The translations under genes and the position numbers were made by a program. This document shows, piece after piece, positions 30,101-36,424 of a stretch of 64,000 nt of DNA; the first letter of the stretch is position 1, and each line of letters opens with the position of its first letter. Location: NCBI GenBank assembly GCA_017464805.1, contig JAFTYE010000008.1, positions 90,554-154,553 of the forward strand, read 5' to 3'. A model generated the notes under the pieces. It ran no database searches, had not been told where the DNA came from, and worked only from the letters and a program-made list of their open reading frames with translations. Origin of the DNA: Clostridia bacterium (lineage in GTDB: Bacteria > Bacillota > Clostridia > Oscillospirales > CAG-272).

Positions 30101-30652
30101 CCCTGGTCAATGGGGTATCTATCCATCAGTAGCGGCAATTTCACCCCGTACACCAAGGTAGTGAACGGATGGCTGACCGCCAACGATTCCGCACACAGTA
30201 CTTACGGCTCCTTCTGGACGAATGGGTGGAGGGCATCTATGCAGAGCAACATGGTCGCCGCCAACACCATCTGCTACACTGCCGAGAAAGCAGGCACGTT
30301 GAGCATCTCTGCTGAAAAATTTGACGCAGCGATCACTAGCGGTGCAGCGGGAACCTTCCTCGCTGTGATGGTCAACGGCGTGCGCGTTTGGCCGACAAGC
30401 GGAAGCGTACCCTACTCCCTGCCTACCACGACCACGAGCACGGATTGGCAGTTCATCACCGGTACCACCACCGATTCTACTGATGAGACAGCGACGCTGA
30501 ATGCCCTGTGGGCAGATGTTCGTCTGACGGTCAATAAAAACGACCTGGTACAGTTCTGTCTGATCAGTGACACCGATCGTTCGATCACGGGTGGCTCGAC
30601 CAAGACCAACAGCCAGCCGATCCTGCTTCCTGGCGTGACCTACGTGGATTAA
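21146..30652 (+). CDS. Giant secreted protein: beta-helix, sialate O-acetylesterase-like domain and duplicated flanking modules
   Basis: The 3168-residue protein starts at ATG 21146 after an AAAGGAG site and has a signal peptide with likely cleavage near residue 28 (PVMA). Residues about 40-290 and 291-525 are two related modules (GVTYRGGWQIGYK / GVTYPGAWQIGYR, VNELYFY / LNELYFY, DSIDFVSHAN / DTIDFVSRAN). About 530-1290 is less defined and includes a Clostridia-type surface stretch (YIARTFNTASGDDSALHYLL). About 1290-2230 is a right-handed beta-helix with many NxV/ILIENN-type rungs. About 2315-2765 is a sialate O-acetylesterase-like SGNH domain with VTGQSNAS, Ser 2329 as likely nucleophile. 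Two related C-terminal modules follow, with PWSVGY/PWSMGY and FCLISDTDRSITGG. No sortase or SLH anchor is visible. A role in binding or deacetylating host or plant glycans is inferred. Confidence 0.85.
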   Translation: MKKRILSFILALSTILLAIPATVFPVMAAESAESDPIVLSSTIFAPNQEGTWPIFDEYDTTAMNTNDYVGVTYRGGWQIGYKHASGNSSNFTPYEKLIKATGKLGEDGEMILTADTGYWTQWGGLYIKSTASANLMFSGVDLDEATGYLEANVAANATVRYTAKETGTIRVKVNELYFYSDSATYFAVYHNGVRVHDPIMAVNAKSQIVNGAFVSKTASNNASLFTTVTLDVQKGDSIDFVSHANPDFNASNLEELGLTQFTKTEYVRSKRGLSDYEFQIDYIAEKTSYSTRFSPDEESTFPVFEGYSVAAMENGDSVGVTYPGAWQIGYRDPNGETANFTAYDKLYKVNSSGQMILSAGSSYWSDYGGVYITGVPTLMFSGMSYTDDYTSVTSHNADPVIRYTAEYTGMALIRLNELYFYANNAAYLEILHNGVPLTDPYLSTDAQYRVQDGAYTSAGAANKGADLGTLVLELTEGDTIDFVSRANDDFNASNIESLGLTKFDGTEYDYAKRGMLDFDFEIVYRSEKDGGKAENFAGTTDTTLPEPLFVWYDASGTMLEDSDIREAAGNFPDTSGSTDIVFSSLVSLFDWLYRTGGSYAEINPTLIANGTISETDNYANILAKYKTYLASFTSLSFPSGWKAGVRAGSSFTAFDRLCFFSDSNLFAVGQAGGIASALVDYSYNGNLFVTSAQFTAALDAFIANAASITPSGTAASDLRLEYDGIPEGMTLPTQGTDPLAAVGAAMKHQGGNLFLCPSANGGIASYAYTVPSGYDRPILSLTANAVRFDGDASAFHYAIAVNGEVVWPVGATMSSAMADHDSMTGWQLCTSAEDLTSTLASLHFEVESGDVVELCVARAYEGGAEIGDVCVGMDLTATTDNYHDVNVLDIIRSGKYLHRGVYEFGSTVTLADLNLPDTFGANGVYINNTSLSEELPTSLTMYRNYRITDMVLQSSASVSITSAFAVNIYVQAQSSATAAGVVIDGEKVPGVLQGNNVYKCTLPVVPKDLPAMEVSYKAYQTVDGKDTVNADPITLSAFDLLALYEASEDETTALLAKTVRYYSLAARDYFINQKVTLSDDVKNALRGRADASAVGTNDTAILTMVDAYKAGTAYQPYPDGTDVSAFDFKFNGITLKLDNTLGFLFRTKRTDDTLFGEPSLRLRVTDANDNVRYYADPASLFDEEGKEMLYFVGNLPAAEYASEFYFTLVDGNGTAQSATLTYSAYAYIARTFNTASGDDSALHYLLRGIYALGEATSAYLEVHSLSYDANYTFDIGDGGDALVSNDPVLKEVTYDPSTATVLSANEFFNTALESGSVYKVSDNTLTLTDADGGSYNANGAILIASGGLIIDGCQDVTVSDLVVVGPVIIRNSSNVILENCQILAPTQTSVSVEATAESIVLNACRMIGTTAVANAADELTVMNSYLGFSGDGVRDTASNGTTVQNCRLVGTGSGSAIYSTASESAFRFNTILQKRVTSSGIVLKGDGSTLNVLVAQNVISGTRSSMSISGLLNASVVLNSAVTIEASDNKNLYLCDNAIGGRLVLTSNNYLLADGNRFPDDTMDHTTVSTDNQNTNGDSLMDVNARVDVGANEDLLPHVDKDLFLGMERKEAVKDVTSATKLDVYKYITTNSLASNSHYIVVAPGAYLLKDSDYNSKNGLELTTSGSNGDRIYAYGVYAEHESGLYRHITLSDVEDVTIKGLSIGYAAQSVGQVQILEKIDNTHFLAVAPAGMTADLFVNSTSSTYLHRTGRGEEYIFCDLTGFSAVDNGDGTVTVTASATYAELLSVGDTLTCRATGKQTVTTSRCADILYQDMTVFGNSGGLCFVESDNTGYVTYHRILDTNRNGRVIDQATYDAYEALEAEYGVDLDIHVDEAGRLRGAKQLVGSVDATHVISCAYGSQIISCIFENMCDDGTNQKSTHGRLASVTDNGDGTTTLVYKSSISMRNVAANYTSTGICPDFEIGDRVFIYTAAGQRVCDTPALSATVEIDSYKSTYRDVERTIVRKSVTVKTDDVNFDALTGYDLTIDTAEDEHKVLIDNRTRTSNSFRIENTVIDGTRSRGLLIKSSNGVIRNCTLRNIAKVGIAVLYEIYWGESGVSENILIENNLFDNVSYNPHSKETDNYQHYPIYIAGLGGGTLQEDYLLYTDITVRGNVIRNRHSDHAVYVRAAKNLAFYNNDFGNALTETADDPKATFKFNGALNVELSGNTYSSYLTDIQQAYYGPAYDNIYGLDVSKYPYHDENNNLFIRYQDTYTFPVAIEAIENAAITSKVTGTDTMDANLLVLQEDGKSVYADGCGTATIRLVDGRTVNITIDPSDISLFFVTGQSNASADHSFTKENNPEEYEKYHDTYADYFIRTAPTMAYFTWTGQSLSLTGTYNPENSVTDTLDWDNMGSQAFVDPKVFSIPVGSTTFGNAGWSAALAHEWVEQTGERVWIVNASHGGHGIAEFAPSEDGTPVDNDYYQAVAVFNEALETLYAEVDAGHFTLNHMAYYWFHGCADYQQTEEYYTEGFAKMHTAMQADVVYNHAGVEKKLEYCGIMDIRSKHDSSGNSYAEKYLTGPRLSHYQAAGATDGVFENVFIASNVTQRWLGDDQNVVDYFLETYGSVENFKAIFGYDMPTTRWELHPNVHYLMMGHNEMGMDCARNTLRIINALGTGKTYVHDYVDNSSISITLVGRDGHTPITDTIKLQENNGNTLLLPLITPTWRTMDGVSLVSETAGFTFVGYELYATDTTKSQITFSVYVGETNVQTYTMAIEWVSSFTQNAPLYTYENGSYTLTGMQSPWSVGYVNLSDKSFTPYSAISTSGWIGINTNSHSQYGSFTVGSWNASMQPSMLGAATFCYTATKDGSIAISAEKFDAATYSGGVGTFLAVMVNGNIVWPTSASSYSLPTSTADTTWQYMPDSTDGTAELNALWADVRLTVNKDDLVQFCLISDTDRSITGGETKTNSQPILHPVVTYVESSSFTHFTPVVNEDNTATMRAPWSMGYLSISSGNFTPYTKVVNGWLTANDSAHSTYGSFWTNGWRASMQSNMVAANTICYTAEKAGTLSISAEKFDAAITSGAAGTFLAVMVNGVRVWPTSGSVPYSLPTTTTSTDWQFITGTTTDSTDETATLNALWADVRLTVNKNDLVQFCLISDTDRSITGGSTKTNSQPILLPGVTYVD
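29440..30652 (+). repeat. Duplicated C-terminal module within the giant protein gene
   Basis: Two tandem copies of an about 200-codon module (roughly 29440-30034 and 30040-30652) are highly similar at DNA level, most clearly around 29890-30000 and 30495-30605 (CTGTCTGATCAGTGA, CGTTCGATCACGGG in both). It is an internal tandem duplication. Confidence 0.8.
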
Positions 30653-30666
30653 AGCAACCAAAAAAA

Positions 30667-30732
30667 GATCCGCAGGGGAATATCCCCTGCGGATCACAAA
30701 CAAAAAAGAACCGCCTGCGGCGGTTCTTTTTT
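30667..30732. terminator. Double hairpin terminator between the giant gene and the pyridoxal kinase gene
   Basis: Two strong hairpins follow the stop at 30652: GATCCGCAGGGGA paired with its complement (30667-30695), and AGAACCGCC paired with GGCGGTTCT (30702-30732) flanked by A6 and T6. The second overlaps the last codons of the opposing gene and can stop both strands. Confidence 0.9.
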
Positions 30733-31573
30733 ACTTTACAAGCGCGGTGATCTTGGAGAGTTGCCTCTCAAAGCGCAGGCCATACCAATGCGTATCCATC
30801 ACAGGTACGGTGTCGGCGATGCAATCGGACACGAAATCGACTGCCCCACGGACACTATCTTCAAAGGGGACGCCGTTTGCGAGATGGGCGATGAGTGTCG
30901 CCATGAGAGTATCCCCTGTTCCGTGGAAGCGGCGGTCGACGTAGGGGGCGCGGGTAACGAGGGTTTTTCCGTCTACCTCTCTCGCAACCGTGCCGATGGT
31001 ACGGTCATCAAACATCAAACCCGTCAACACCACGCGATGCGCACCAAGCGCATGCAAACGGTCAAGCAGCTTTTCGGTCTTGACCTTATCGTAGAGCGCG
31101 CCCTCATAGGGGACATCGGCAAGCAGGCAGGCCTCCGTTAGATTGGGGGTGATGAGGTCTGCGTCGCGGCACAGGCGACGCATTTCCTCGACAAATTCCA
31201 TCGTATAGGTGGGGTAGAGGCTACCGTTATCACCCATCACGGGGTCAATCATGCGAGGAGCGTTCGGCAGCATCAAGTCGGGCAGGGACTCTTCCAGTAT
31301 GGCGATCTGCGAGGCAGAGCCGAAATAGCCGGTGCAGAGGTAGGAGAATCGGAGAGAAAGCGAACGGAAGTGCGAGAGTATCCTTTCCATCTCCTCGGTC
31401 ATATCCAGGAAGGTAAAGTCCCGAAAGCCGCCCGTGTGGGTGGAGAGCAGGGCGGTAGGCAGGGCTACCGTTTCCAGCCCTGCGGCCGAGAGCACAGGAA
31501 GCATGACGGTATTGGAGCATTGTCCGAAGCAGGAAATATCCTGCACAGACAGAATTTTTTTTGTATCTTGCAT
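30731..31573 (-). CDS. Pyridoxal/pyridoxamine kinase
   Basis: The enzyme phosphorylates vitamin B6 vitamers in salvage. The 280-residue ribokinase-like protein begins KILSVQDISCFGQCSNTVML, typical of the PdxY/PdxK class, has MIDPVMGDNGSLY near residue 120, the NLTEACLL segment near 160 and the catalytic FHGTGDTLMATL motif near residue 225 with Asp as base. I start it at ATG 31573 after an AGGAGG site; the longer frame lacks a ribosome site. It is the last gene of a run of four minus-strand genes starting at 34046. Assignment to the B6 kinases is secure, the preferred vitamer is not. Confidence 0.9.
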   Translation of the reverse strand: MQDTKKILSVQDISCFGQCSNTVMLPVLSAAGLETVALPTALLSTHTGGFRDFTFLDMTEEMERILSHFRSLSLRFSYLCTGYFGSASQIAILEESLPDLMLPNAPRMIDPVMGDNGSLYPTYTMEFVEEMRRLCRDADLITPNLTEACLLADVPYEGALYDKVKTEKLLDRLHALGAHRVVLTGLMFDDRTIGTVAREVDGKTLVTRAPYVDRRFHGTGDTLMATLIAHLANGVPFEDSVRGAVDFVSDCIADTVPVMDTHWYGLRFERQLSKITALVK

Positions 31574-31607
31574 GATAGGCCTCCTGCCGCCGCGTGGCGG
31601 CAACTTG

Positions 31608-32309
31608 TCAGATAGATTCCAGCGAGAAGGCCACACCCTCTCTTGCGTTCAACTCATCGATCACGTCCGTCACACTCGGACCGGTGTCCTTTGTATGAAT
31701 TGAGGCCTCCACGCCCACGTGTGCTACCAATGCGGAGCGGGGCGGCGTGATTTGCACATCATTGGTGAGGTAACATTCCTTCAAGTGCGCGGTCATTTCC
31801 TGCACAAAGGTAACACTTGTCAGCTCGACATAGATACCGAAGCGGCGGTGACGGCGATTGAGGCGGAATTCCAGATAAGACAGGCAGATGATGGTGAGCA
31901 TGGTAAAAACCGTGCCGATGAGCGCGCCCGACAGAAAGCCGATGCCGAAGGCAAGGCCAATGGCGGCGGTGGCCCATAGGCCTGCGGCGGTGGTCAGGCC
32001 CGTAATTTGGAAGCGGCCCTTTACGAGAATGGTGCCGACGCCGAGAAAACCTATGCCCGAGATGACCTGTGCGGCAACGCGCAGGGGGTCGGTGTTTGGC
32101 TGGATGCTTTGGGCGAACAGACCCAACTCGGCGGCGAGAGCCGCACCAAGGCAAACGAGGGCGTGGGTACGCAGGCCCGCAGCGCGGCCGTGACGACCAC
32201 GCTCCGCGCCAATGATCGCCCCCGCGAGGGTTGCCAGCAACAGGCGCACAAGCATCGCAATCTCCGAGCTACCCTGCAAATAATTCAAAGCGTTCTTGAG
32301 AAATTCCAT
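31608..32309 (-). CDS. MgtC/SapB family membrane protein
   Basis: The 233-residue protein has four to five N-terminal membrane helices with the MgtC marker segment IIGAERGRHGRAAGLRTHA and the ISGIGFLGVGTILVKG loop, then a soluble C-terminal domain of about 90 residues. MgtC proteins are linked to magnesium adaptation and to control of membrane ATPases in pathogens; in commensal Clostridia the role is unclear. It lies 34 bases upstream of the kinase gene and 9 bases after the HD gene. No magnesium riboswitch is visible. Confidence 0.9.
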   Translation of the reverse strand: MEFLKNALNYLQGSSEIAMLVRLLLATLAGAIIGAERGRHGRAAGLRTHALVCLGAALAAELGLFAQSIQPNTDPLRVAAQVISGIGFLGVGTILVKGRFQITGLTTAAGLWATAAIGLAFGIGFLSGALIGTVFTMLTIICLSYLEFRLNRRHRRFGIYVELTSVTFVQEMTAHLKECYLTNDVQITPPRSALVAHVGVEASIHTKDTGPSVTDVIDELNAREGVAFSLESI

Positions 32310-32318
32310 AAGTACTCC

Positions 32319-32978
32319 TTAAAACAGGCGCTGGTCGTTGACGAGGAGGCAGAAGCGGAGCCCCAGCTTCTCCGCCGCCTTGCGGCACATGATCATTCGT
32401 CCGAGGAAAATCTCGAAATAGTCCATGACAGGGCTGATGGCGGTGTCGATGGTGAGGGTCAAGGTGACCTCGGTATGTGCTTCATTAAGGGATAGGGCGG
32501 ACGAGGTGACCGAGTAGTTCACGCGGTCGTGGATGTCGAAGGTGGAAAAATCGGTGTTCCGCACACGGCTACGGCGAACATCGCACTTATCGGCTAAAAT
32601 CAGAGCAGCCGAAATGGCATTGACGGGAACGCCCGTACCCTCATCGTGGTTGCCGATGGCGGTCACAACGGCGGCGATCTCCTCTGCCCTCATATCACGG
32701 TGCGAGAGAAGCCGGAAGGCGATAAGAGCACCGCTTTGCGAGTGATCGACACGGTTGACCAGGTTGCCGATATCGTGCAGATATCCGGCGATCCTAGCCA
32801 GCTCGACCGTACGTGGGCCGTGACCAAGGGCAGAAAGCAGGTCGGCGGACGACTCGGCCACGCGGGTCACGTGGGCGAAGCTGTGCTCAGTATAGCCAAG
32901 GGCAAGGAGTGATCGGTCTGCTTGCTCGATATAGGTGCGGATGTCTTCATCCTTTCGAAGCTCGTCGTATGTCAGCAT
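32319..32978 (-). CDS. HD-domain phosphohydrolase
   Basis: The 219-residue protein has an HD superfamily core: His in HSFAHVTRV, the HDIGN motif near residue 68, further His/Asp in GNHDEGT and an Asp in ILADKCDVRRSR. It resembles HD proteins acting on nucleotides or nucleotide-derived phosphate esters. The substrate cannot be read from sequence. No RelA/SpoT or diguanylate domain is fused to it. It is in the middle of the operon-like run 34046-30731, with 9 bases to the MgtC gene. Confidence 0.8.
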   Translation of the reverse strand: MLTYDELRKDEDIRTYIEQADRSLLALGYTEHSFAHVTRVAESSADLLSALGHGPRTVELARIAGYLHDIGNLVNRVDHSQSGALIAFRLLSHRDMRAEEIAAVVTAIGNHDEGTGVPVNAISAALILADKCDVRRSRVRNTDFSTFDIHDRVNYSVTSSALSLNEAHTEVTLTLTIDTAISPVMDYFEIFLGRMIMCRKAAEKLGLRFCLLVNDQRLF

Positions 32979-32999
32979 GGTTTTATCCTTTCTATTATG

Positions 33000-34046
33000 C
33001 TATGCAAGGGCGGGTGCCATGGCACGCAGAGCGGGGTCACCGAGCAGCGTGCGCACGGCCGTCATATCCGAGAGGTGAATGCCGTCTGCCCTGCCGCCCT
33101 CTCGATAGGCCTTCTCCAGCTCACAAAAAAGTTCCGCATGCAGGTGGGAAAGAAGCATGTCCTCGACCCAGTAATCGAAGGATGCCTTTTGCGTGTCCTC
33201 GATACGGCGCAGGCGTGCATACAGGGGCAGACCGTCCGAGGCATCGTGCCACAGGTCGGCGAATACGTAATCGTAGGGGTGCTTTGGTAGCTCATATTCG
33301 AAGTAGTCGATGGCATCTGCCCGAACGATACGGATCTTGTTATGGCACTCGAACTGCGGCAATAGCTCCGATTCAAAGAGCGAAATGACCGAAGGGTCAC
33401 GCTCCACGACCGTGACGCTTTTGACGTTTTCCTTGCGTGCAGCCATGTAGGCGAAGTACCCAAGGCCAAGCCCTGCGGCCAGCACGTGGCCGTTTGCACG
33501 GGTGACGGGGGCGCGCATGGTTTCGATCTCGTTCGGCTTGATGGCCATCCATTCCACGCCGTTCTGCATCACGGCGGGAAAGGAAAACTCCTCGGTGAAG
33601 TAGGCAACGGGCGGCACGATCATGTCGGCCGCTTTTACAAGGTGGCCGCAAACAAAGCCTTCGTAGGGGACGTAGGTCTCCTCTGTCAGGAGCCATTCCC
33701 CGATGCGGCGGTGGGGCACGCGGATATTTTTGAAATAGGGGTCGGCGCGGTAGACGGCGGGGTCTGCCGCTCGCAGGCAGGAAGGAAGGTACCGTCGCAC
33801 AAGGCGTGCTTCCCGTTCGCTTCGATCTTCGTCCAAGTCAAGGGCGGCGGCAAGCACGGCACAAAAGGCCTCGTTTTCCGTGACACCGCAATCGCGTGTC
33901 AGCTCGGCGATCATATCGGAGCTGACCAAGCGTGGAAAATTCGAAAGATAGTGGGCAAGCACGGCAAAGAACTGTCGATTGCAGATCTCGGTTTCACAAA
34001 GTGCCGCAAAGGCGGCTCGCTCATGGGGTGGCAGGGAAAGCGTCAT
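33000..34046 (-). CDS. Class I SAM-dependent methyltransferase-like protein (spermidine-synthase-type fold)
   Basis: The 348-residue protein has an unrelated-looking N-terminal 150 residues and a C-terminal Rossmann-like domain with VLAAGLGLGYFAYMAA (motif I), VTVVERDPSVISLFE (motif II) and RIVRADAIDYFEYELP and VFADLWHD (motifs IV/V). This resembles the aminopropyltransferase/methyltransferase group. The actual reaction is unknown; it may methylate or only bind SAM. An AAAGGAG site precedes ATG 34046. It is the first gene of the run that includes the HD, MgtC-like and kinase genes, preceded by a terminator at 34072-34097. Confidence 0.7.
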   Translation of the reverse strand: MTLSLPPHERAAFAALCETEICNRQFFAVLAHYLSNFPRLVSSDMIAELTRDCGVTENEAFCAVLAAALDLDEDRSEREARLVRRYLPSCLRAADPAVYRADPYFKNIRVPHRRIGEWLLTEETYVPYEGFVCGHLVKAADMIVPPVAYFTEEFSFPAVMQNGVEWMAIKPNEIETMRAPVTRANGHVLAAGLGLGYFAYMAARKENVKSVTVVERDPSVISLFESELLPQFECHNKIRIVRADAIDYFEYELPKHPYDYVFADLWHDASDGLPLYARLRRIEDTQKASFDYWVEDMLLSHLHAELFCELEKAYREGGRADGIHLSDMTAVRTLLGDPALRAMAPALA

Positions 34047-34071
34047 GCCGTGCGCTCCTTTCGATAAATCT

Positions 34072-34097
34072 CAAAAGGCGCCCTTGGGCGCCTTTTG
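34072..34097 (-). terminator. Terminator after the cpsD-like gene
   Basis: A CAAAAGGCGCCC / GGGCGCCTTTTG stem lies 6 bases after the stop of the tyrosine kinase gene on the minus strand. Confidence 0.8.
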
Positions 34098-34102
34098 CAC
34101 GT

Positions 34103-34858
34103 TTACTTTTTGAAGATGTCAAAGAAGCGTTTCGGCTTCCCCTCTTTTCCGTAGCCATAGCCGTAGCCATAACCGTATCCGTAACGGGAGTAGCGGAAAT
34201 ACTTATCCTGATGACGGTCGGTCATGTTCAGAACGGCACCAATCACGGTGCATCCCGCACGCTCCAGCTGCTGCTTGCAGGTACGAGCCATACGCATGGT
34301 ATCCTTGCCGTTTGCCAAGATCATCAGGATGCCGTCGCAACGCTTGGAAATGACGACCGCATCGATGATGCTACCGGCAGGGGGACAGTCGATCAGGACG
34401 TAATCATACTCCGCACGGGCAGAGGCAATCAGAGAAGCAAAACGCTCACCCTCAAGAAGTTCAACGGGATTAGGCGGATAGTAGCCGCTGAACATCACGT
34501 GCAGACCGGGGTACTGTGTAGAAACCACGGCATCCGCAACGTCAACCTGACCGGAGAGCAGCTGGGAAAGCCCTGCACGCTTGCCGGGCTCACCGTAGCG
34601 GGAATACATAGTGGAGCGACGCATATCCGCATCAATCACGAGAACGCGACGACCGACCTCAACCAGGCTGCGTGCCAGACCGATCACGGCCGTGGTCTTA
34701 CCCTCGCCTGGTTGGCAGCTGGTGATGGCGATCACCTTTTTTTCGCTGCCGCAGAACATCAAGTTGGTGCGAAGGGTCTTGTAGGATTCACGGGTTGCGT
34801 AATCCAAAACGAACGGTTCCTTCATGGTCATGGTTTGAAAGCTCTTATTCGTTGCCAT
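34103..34858 (-). CDS. CpsD/CapB-family tyrosine-protein kinase (BY-kinase)
   Basis: BY-kinases autophosphorylate on a C-terminal tyrosine cluster and control polysaccharide export. The 251-residue protein has Walker A QPGEGKTT near residue 50, Walker A' VLVIDADMRRS near 70, Walker B YVLIDCPPA near 130 and a C-terminal tail of alternating Tyr and Gly (RYGYGYGYGYGYGK) with at least seven tyrosines. Its start overlaps the stop of the Wzz gene (TAATG), so the pair is coupled, as usual in Gram-positive two-part kinases. A terminator follows at 34072-34097. No sugar-transferase gene follows. Confidence 0.93.
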   Translation of the reverse strand: MATNKSFQTMTMKEPFVLDYATRESYKTLRTNLMFCGSEKKVIAITSCQPGEGKTTAVIGLARSLVEVGRRVLVIDADMRRSTMYSRYGEPGKRAGLSQLLSGQVDVADAVVSTQYPGLHVMFSGYYPPNPVELLEGERFASLIASARAEYDYVLIDCPPAGSIIDAVVISKRCDGILMILANGKDTMRMARTCKQQLERAGCTVIGAVLNMTDRHQDKYFRYSRYGYGYGYGYGYGKEGKPKRFFDIFKK

Positions 34859-35586
34859 TACCCCTCACCTCCCAAAACTTCTTCTTCCTTTGCGCGCTGA
34901 TACGGAATGGTACCAAGAGTGCTGACACCGAGAGCGCGCTGAACGGTGTCGGGAGATTTGATCTTATCGTCAAACAGATGGATGGCAACGATCACGCCGA
35001 CCGAGCCGACAAGACCGATAAGAAATGCCATCAAAACGTTTCTCGTCAGGGCGGAGCCGACTGGCTCGGCCTCAACGGCTGAACCGAACACGGAAATCGA
35101 AGCGGCAGCCCCCGAGCGATCCACGGACAACTCCTTGGTCACGCGGCAGATCTCATCCAGAATGGTTTGTGCCCGATTGGGGTACTTATCCTTCACGGAA
35201 AGGTTGATGATACGACTCTCCTCACCGTACTCCACAGTAATCTTGGAAGCAAGTGTCTTATAGCTCATTTCCAGGCTCAAGTTGTTGATAACGGTGTTCA
35301 AAACATCCTGCGTGGTTGCCATTTCGGCATAATCCTCTGCCTGATAGGTGGCCACGGCAATGGCCGTAGCGGGGTTGGCGTGATCACACACGAAGAAAAG
35401 TGTAGCATTCGAGCGATACTGCGGCTTTTCGGTCACCTTGGTAAAGATGAAGGTGCCCGCCACACAAACGGCAACGACAAGCACGATCCACAGGATTCGC
35501 GACCAAAGAACGTGCATGATCTCACGCAGATTGATCGTGACACCCGTATCCTCCGATTGCTGATTTTGATAAATTTCGTCGTTCAT
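34858..35586 (-). CDS. Wzz/CapA-type chain-length determinant and kinase activator
   Basis: These membrane proteins activate the CpsD-type kinase and set polysaccharide chain length. The 242-residue protein has two membrane helices, SRILWIVLVVAVCVAGTFIF near residue 30 and VLMAFLIGLVGSVGVIVAIH near 185, around an extracytoplasmic coil. I chose ATG 35586 after a GGAG site; the longer frame has no ribosome site and overlaps the phosphatase gene. It lies between the phosphatase and kinase genes, the standard order for the regulatory part of a capsule or exopolysaccharide locus. Confidence 0.9.
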   Translation of the reverse strand: MNDEIYQNQQSEDTGVTINLREIMHVLWSRILWIVLVVAVCVAGTFIFTKVTEKPQYRSNATLFFVCDHANPATAIAVATYQAEDYAEMATTQDVLNTVINNLSLEMSYKTLASKITVEYGEESRIINLSVKDKYPNRAQTILDEICRVTKELSVDRSGAAASISVFGSAVEAEPVGSALTRNVLMAFLIGLVGSVGVIVAIHLFDDKIKSPDTVQRALGVSTLGTIPYQRAKEEEVLGGEG

Positions 35587-35590
35587 TTTG

Positions 35591-36319
35591 TTATTCCTCT
35601 CCTTGTTTTCGTAACAGGATCCGTTTCGGATTGATGTAAAACAGTTGCTTGGCATAGGCCTCGCCGTAACGCCTGCTGATCCTGCCGTAAGCACGCGGAA
35701 GCGAAGCCACCCCCTGCACATCGTGCATATCGGAGGCCACCACGTGTACCAGGCGCGCAGAAAGCAGGCCGTGAACGAAGCGGTAGGTACGCAGGTGCGA
35801 AAAGCGAAGAACGGGCTCGGCATTGACCTGAATAATCACTCGCATGTCCACCAGCTCCTTGACACGGGACATGTCCTGATACAGGCAGGTGTACCGTTCC
35901 GCATGGGCAAGAACCGGATGATAACCCGCCGTGAAGTAGGCCAAAAAACGGTTACGCATATCCCGATATCCGATGCAAGGGGAAAACTCCACCAGCACCA
36001 TACGACCGTTACCGAGCGGTCGGCACCTGCCATCCTCGAGAGCAGCAACGCTGTCGGGATACGCATAGACCTCGTTACCGAGCAAAAGTGCGAGATCTGG
36101 GAACCTGCGTGAAGCAATGGCACACACTTTTTCATAGGTTGCGTAAACATCCTCTGCGGTTGTCCGGTAGGAGGACGGATTATAGTGCGGCGTAAAGCAA
36201 ATGGCGCGGACTCCCCCGGAATACGAGGCCTGCAGCATCTGCATACACGCCTCTATGGTTTGCGCGCCGTCATCCACCCCGAACAGTGCATGATTATGCA
36301 AATCGATCAGCGTTGCCAT
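35591..36319 (-). CDS. CpsB/CapC-family tyrosine-protein phosphatase (PHP domain)
   Basis: The 242-residue protein is a PHP-domain manganese-dependent phosphatase that removes phosphate from the CpsD-type kinase. It has LIDLHNHALFGVDDG at the start (His pair), the CFTPHYNP motif near residue 45, a LLLGNEVYA Glu near 80, LAHAERY near 137 and VASDMHDV near 195, which are the PHP metal ligands. It is the first gene of the phosphatase/Wzz/kinase operon, 4 bases from the next gene, and has a consensus promoter at 36362-36390. Confidence 0.93.
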   Translation of the reverse strand: MATLIDLHNHALFGVDDGAQTIEACMQMLQASYSGGVRAICFTPHYNPSSYRTTAEDVYATYEKVCAIASRRFPDLALLLGNEVYAYPDSVAALEDGRCRPLGNGRMVLVEFSPCIGYRDMRNRFLAYFTAGYHPVLAHAERYTCLYQDMSRVKELVDMRVIIQVNAEPVLRFSHLRTYRFVHGLLSARLVHVVASDMHDVQGVASLPRAYGRISRRYGEAYAKQLFYINPKRILLRKQGEE

Positions 36320-36361
36320 GCTTGCCTCCGTTCCTTATAGTTTGAGCAAGTATACACTGAT

Positions 36362-36390
36362 ATTATACCGTCATCCGACAGATATGTCAA
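36362..36390 (-). promoter_or_regulatory. Consensus promoter of the tyrosine phosphorylation operon
   Basis: TTGACA (36385-36390) and TATAAT (36362-36367) on the minus strand are both perfect and 17 bp apart, about 40 bp before the phosphatase gene. Confidence 0.9.
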
Positions 36391-36424
36391 GAGAAATGCT
36401 GAATTTTATGAAAAAAAGCGAAGT

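Noticed and set aside
34140-34195. GTAGCCATA-type repeat as a regulatory repeat
   Set aside because: It codes for the Tyr-Gly tail of the tyrosine kinase.
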